DNA of 64,000 bases from JAUIAS01 sp030425395 (lineage in GTDB: Bacteria > Pseudomonadota > Alphaproteobacteria > Rhodobacterales > Rhodobacteraceae), in NCBI GenBank assembly GCA_043553855.1, contig CP121336.1:3906001-3970000 (forward strand), written 5' to 3'. Under the pieces are notes generated by a model. It was given only the letters and a program-made list of their open reading frames with translations. It ran no database searches and was not told the DNA's origin. Made by a program: the position numbers and the translations under genes. Positions within the stretch are counted from its first letter, which is position 1. Each line of letters starts with the position of its first letter. Positions 61,537 through 64,000 of the stretch are shown one piece after another.

Positions 61537-62295
61537 ATGCAGGCAGACGGATTTGTCAAAGGGCGTCCGGTGGCGCTTTTCGTGCTGGATTACGGGTTGT
61601 TCCGGGTGCACGCCAATGGCCGCATCATCGGCATCTGTGGTTATCTGATCCAGACGGATGCAGGCGAAAACATCCTTGTGGATACCGGGTTTCCGGCGAA
61701 ATACGCTCATGACACCGACGCCGCCACGCAAGAGGACCGGCTTTATGAATTTGGCGAGGTGCTGGAATGCGGCCCGAAGAACTTGCCCGCGGCGCAACTG
61801 GCCACTCTGGGATTGGGCGCACAGGATATCTGCCTGCATATCGTGACACACACCCATATTGATCACGTTGGCGGCCTTCATGATTTTCCTGACGCGCCGA
61901 TCCTCATATCGGCCATCGAACGCGCCCTGCCGCGCCCGCTCTATTGGGGACAGGTTCAACCGATGGACTGGCCCGATCAAACCTATCTTCTGGTGCACGG
62001 CGATACCGCCCTTGGCCCCGGCCTTGATGTCTTTGAGGTGCCGGGCCACGCGCCGGGCCAGTTGGCCCTGATGGTCGACCTGCCGGAAACGGGCAAGGTC
62101 CTGCTGACCGGGGATGCCATTTCGCGCCCCGCGGAAATCGACGAAAAATTCGCAGGATCGTGGGACGAACCGCAAGCCCGCTCCAGCGCCGCGCGGTTGA
62201 TGGCGGCGGCGGAGGCGACGGGAGCCTTTGTCATCTATGGCCATTCGCCCGAGCAATGGCCCACCCTGCGCAAAGCCCCAAAGGGGTATTCCTAA
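61537..62295 (+). CDS. MBL-fold hydrolase, N-acyl homoserine lactonase-like
   Basis: A 252-residue metallo-hydrolase. The layout matches the AttM/AhlD-type lactonases: GICGYLIQTDAGENILVDTG at the N-terminus, metal motif in LHIVTHTHIDHVGGLHDFPD (HxHxDH), EVPGHAPGQLALMVDLPETG, then KVLLTGDAISRPAEIDEKFA. Strong AAGGAGAGG precedes the ATG at 61537. Divergent from the class I aminotransferase with 43 bp between starts; its stop overlaps the SDR stop by 4 bp. Quorum-signal hydrolysis is possible but other lactones or esters would look the same. Confidence 0.82.
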   Translation: MQADGFVKGRPVALFVLDYGLFRVHANGRIIGICGYLIQTDAGENILVDTGFPAKYAHDTDAATQEDRLYEFGEVLECGPKNLPAAQLATLGLGAQDICLHIVTHTHIDHVGGLHDFPDAPILISAIERALPRPLYWGQVQPMDWPDQTYLLVHGDTALGPGLDVFEVPGHAPGQLALMVDLPETGKVLLTGDAISRPAEIDEKFAGSWDEPQARSSAARLMAAAEATGAFVIYGHSPEQWPTLRKAPKGYS

Positions 62296-63026
62296 CGCAC
62301 ATCCCGCCCTTGGTTTAGAATAATGACATTGCCGCTGCTGATATCTCCGGCGGGTGAAATCAGGAAATCCACCCATGCGGCGATCTCATCGGCTTGCATC
62401 GCGCGCCCGTGGGGCATCGCGGAAATGGCCTTTTGCAGCACGTCGTCGCTCAGAACACCGAAAAGCGGTGTTTCCGTCATCGCCGGCGCGATCGAATTCA
62501 CCGCGATCCGGTCGCTGGCATAGCGGCGCGCCAGGTCCTTGGTCAGGGTGTCCATCGCGGCCTTGGACGCGCGGTAATGCGGCGGGTCGAAAACATCAAA
62601 GTTATATGCCCCGTTGGATGAGATATTGACGATCTTGCGCACCCCGTCGCGCCCCGCCATCAGCTTGATCGCCGCCTGACAGCAATAGAACGCGGACGAG
62701 AAATTGATCGCCATCTGACGATTGAATTCATCCGCTGGAATGTCGGGAAAGTCGGACATAAAGCAGGTGCCCGCGTTGTTGACCAGTGCATCCACACCGC
62801 CCTGATCGCGCGCGATGTCATCAAAGGCCCGGTTCACCGCCGTCTCATCAGTCAGGTCGGCAATCCGCGCGACAAAGGCATCCCCCAGCCCATCGCCCGT
62901 AGCCGCCAGCCCGTCCGCGTCGATATCCAGCCCCACGACGGTCAATCCGCTCTGCACCAGCTTGCGCGAAATTGCACGGCCCATGCCACCCGCAGCCCCC
63001 GTCACGACAGCAATCCTGCCTGTCAT
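62292..63026 (-). CDS. Short-chain dehydrogenase/reductase
   Basis: Classical SDR of 244 residues. NAD(P)-binding VVTGAAGGMGRAISRKLVQS at about 7-26 (TGxxxGxG), then DALVNNAGTCFMSDF (NNAG), catalytic Ser in KIVNISSNGAYNFDVF and the YxxxK pair in PPHYRASKAAMDTLTKDLA. An acidic residue at the end of the second strand (GLDIDADG) suggests NAD(H) preference. Substrate unknown. It lies 72 bp after the binding-protein gene on the same strand, but a strong terminator between them argues against tight co-expression. Confidence 0.92.
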   Translation of the reverse strand: MTGRIAVVTGAAGGMGRAISRKLVQSGLTVVGLDIDADGLAATGDGLGDAFVARIADLTDETAVNRAFDDIARDQGGVDALVNNAGTCFMSDFPDIPADEFNRQMAINFSSAFYCCQAAIKLMAGRDGVRKIVNISSNGAYNFDVFDPPHYRASKAAMDTLTKDLARRYASDRIAVNSIAPAMTETPLFGVLSDDVLQKAISAMPHGRAMQADEIAAWVDFLISPAGDISSGNVIILNQGRDVR

Positions 63027-63047
63027 CGTCCCGCCCTTTCTGCCAAG

Positions 63048-63078
63048 AAAAAGGCCCCCGGGGCTATCCCCGGAGGCC
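63048..63078 (-). terminator. Rho-independent terminator after the binding-protein gene
   Basis: On the minus strand an 11-bp stem (GGCCTCCGGGG with CCCCGGGGGCC, one G-T pair) with an ATAG loop is followed by TTTTT. It lies 21 bases after the stop of the branched-chain amino acid-type binding protein. Confidence 0.85.
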
Positions 63079-63098
63079 GTCGTTTCAATCAGTGTTGA

Positions 63099-64000
63099 TC
63101 ACCGGTACTGAACGGTTTCAAACTTGCCGTCCTTGACGATTACCTGACGATAGTTTCCGGCGCTTTCGCCATTGCCGATCATCTCGACCGCCGATGCTCC
63201 GACATAATCGACATCGCCACCGTCCTTGAGGATCTGCAACGCCTTTGCCAATTCTCCGGGATAGATCTTTTCACCCGGCGCGTTGGCTACTTCGAACACC
63301 TTGTCCTTGAGCATCGCGCTTTCGGACGATCCCGCGGCCTGCATTGCGAGCATCAAAAGGGCCGCCGCATCATAGGATTCCGGCGTAAACGGCGACGTGC
63401 CGTCAAAGCCGTTGGCCTCTGCGATTTCCGAATAGATCGCCGAACCGGGGCTGTCGGTGCCCGCGACCTGTCCGAAGGATCCGTTCAGATCGTCACCGAT
63501 GGTCAGGATGTTATCGCCGATCATGCCACCGGGCAGAACAAAGCGATCCCATGCGCCGGTATCAAGCGACCCTTCGATGATGCCGCGTCCGCCCTGATCG
63601 AGATAACCAGCAACGACAAGGATATCCCCGCCCGCCGAGGCAAGCGTCGCGACTTCGGCCGAGTAATCAGCCTTGCCGTCCTCATGGGAAATATTGACCG
63701 TGATTTCACCGCCCGCGGCTTCGAACGCGTTCTTGAAGCTGTCAGCCAGACCCTTGCCATAGTCATTGTTGGTGTAGGTCAGCGCGACGGATTTGATCCC
63801 TTCTTCCATCAATATGTCAGTCATCACCTGACCTTCACGCGCATCCGACGGTGCGGTGCGGAAGAACAGGCCGTCATCCTCGGCAGTCGACAGACCCGGG
63901 GATGTGGCGGATGGGGAAATCATCACGATGCCGTTGGCGCGCGCCACGTTTTGCAGGATTGCACCTGTCACGCCGGAACAATCGGCGCCCACGATGGCGT
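63099..64000 (-). CDS. Branched-chain amino acid-type ABC substrate-binding protein (truncated by window end)
   Basis: C-terminal 300 residues of a Peripla_BP_6/LivK-type periplasmic binding protein; the frame is open to the right edge, so the start lies outside. Family features are ANGIVMISPSATSPGLSTAE, FFRTAPSDAREGQVMTDILM, VALTYTNNDYGKGLADSFKN and PFTPESYDAAALLMLAMQAA. Missing part: signal peptide and first about 80-100 residues. As the gene ends in a strong terminator it is probably the last of its operon or a single gene. Ligand unknown. Confidence 0.92.
   Translation of the reverse strand, partial: AIVGADCSGVTGAILQNVARANGIVMISPSATSPGLSTAEDDGLFFRTAPSDAREGQVMTDILMEEGIKSVALTYTNNDYGKGLADSFKNAFEAAGGEITVNISHEDGKADYSAEVATLASAGGDILVVAGYLDQGGRGIIEGSLDTGAWDRFVLPGGMIGDNILTIGDDLNGSFGQVAGTDSPGSAIYSEIAEANGFDGTSPFTPESYDAAALLMLAMQAAGSSESAMLKDKVFEVANAPGEKIYPGELAKALQILKDGGDVDYVGASAVEMIGNGESAGNYRQVIVKDGKFETVQYR

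Overview
The window looks like a chromosomal segment of an alphaproteobacterium of the Roseobacter group (Rhodobacteraceae). It is GC-rich and densely coded. It has the aroK-aroB pair beside a XerD-type recombinase, several solute-binding-protein ABC transporters, dimethylglycine-dehydrogenase-like FAD/GcvT proteins and a Hint-domain secreted-type protein, all common in that group. I see no rRNA, tRNA, CRISPR array, insertion sequence or prophage. The species cannot be named from sequence alone.

Layout. 1-6114: a peptide/nickel-type ABC importer (5'-truncated binding protein, two unusually long permeases, fused double ATPase). 6160-16472: a housekeeping block (lytic transglycosylase, ssb, an unrecognised membrane protein with a lipoyl-like domain and a Cys-rich tail, aroB-aroK, a 49-residue membrane protein, a 514-residue exported protein, xerD, a CorC/CNNM-type protein, a BT1-like transporter). 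16657-23070: two paralogous FAD/GcvT oxidoreductases flanking a DUF2254 membrane protein. 23178-29124: a MobA-like nucleotidyltransferase, a LamG-like/Hint protein, a 692-bp gene-free stretch, and a tungstate-type uptake system (TupB-TupC-TupA) with a convergent HTH/periplasmic-binding-like regulator. 29301-33243: a hybrid histidine kinase, a DUF2892 protein and an NAPE-PLD-like metallo-hydrolase. 33248-37738: a beta-oxidation operon (thiolase, FadB-like, alpha-methylacyl-CoA racemase). 38008-38978: an Asp/Glu-hydantoin racemase and a small membrane protein.

38990-48378 is a ten-gene minus-strand operon with a divergent LysR gene: polar amino acid ABC importer, class III aminotransferase, two-subunit 3-oxoacid CoA-transferase, two M20 hydrolases and an alanine racemase. 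The logic (import, deacylate, racemise, transaminate, make the CoA ester) suggests catabolism of an N-acylated amino acid whose transamination yields a beta-keto acid, perhaps a beta-amino acid.

49501-61493 is a second long minus-strand block: a class I aminotransferase, a kynureninase-like domain fused in one frame to a kynurenine-formamidase/isatin-hydrolase-like cyclase domain, a dipeptide-type ABC importer, and an overlapping pair that resembles 5-phosphohydroxylysine phospho-lyase and hydroxylysine kinase, followed by a metallo-beta-lactamase-fold hydrolase. A divergent AHL-lactonase-like hydrolase, an SDR and a truncated branched-chain amino acid-type binding protein close the window. 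The fusion enzyme, the kinase/lyase pair and the ten-gene operon are the best candidates for undescribed biology.
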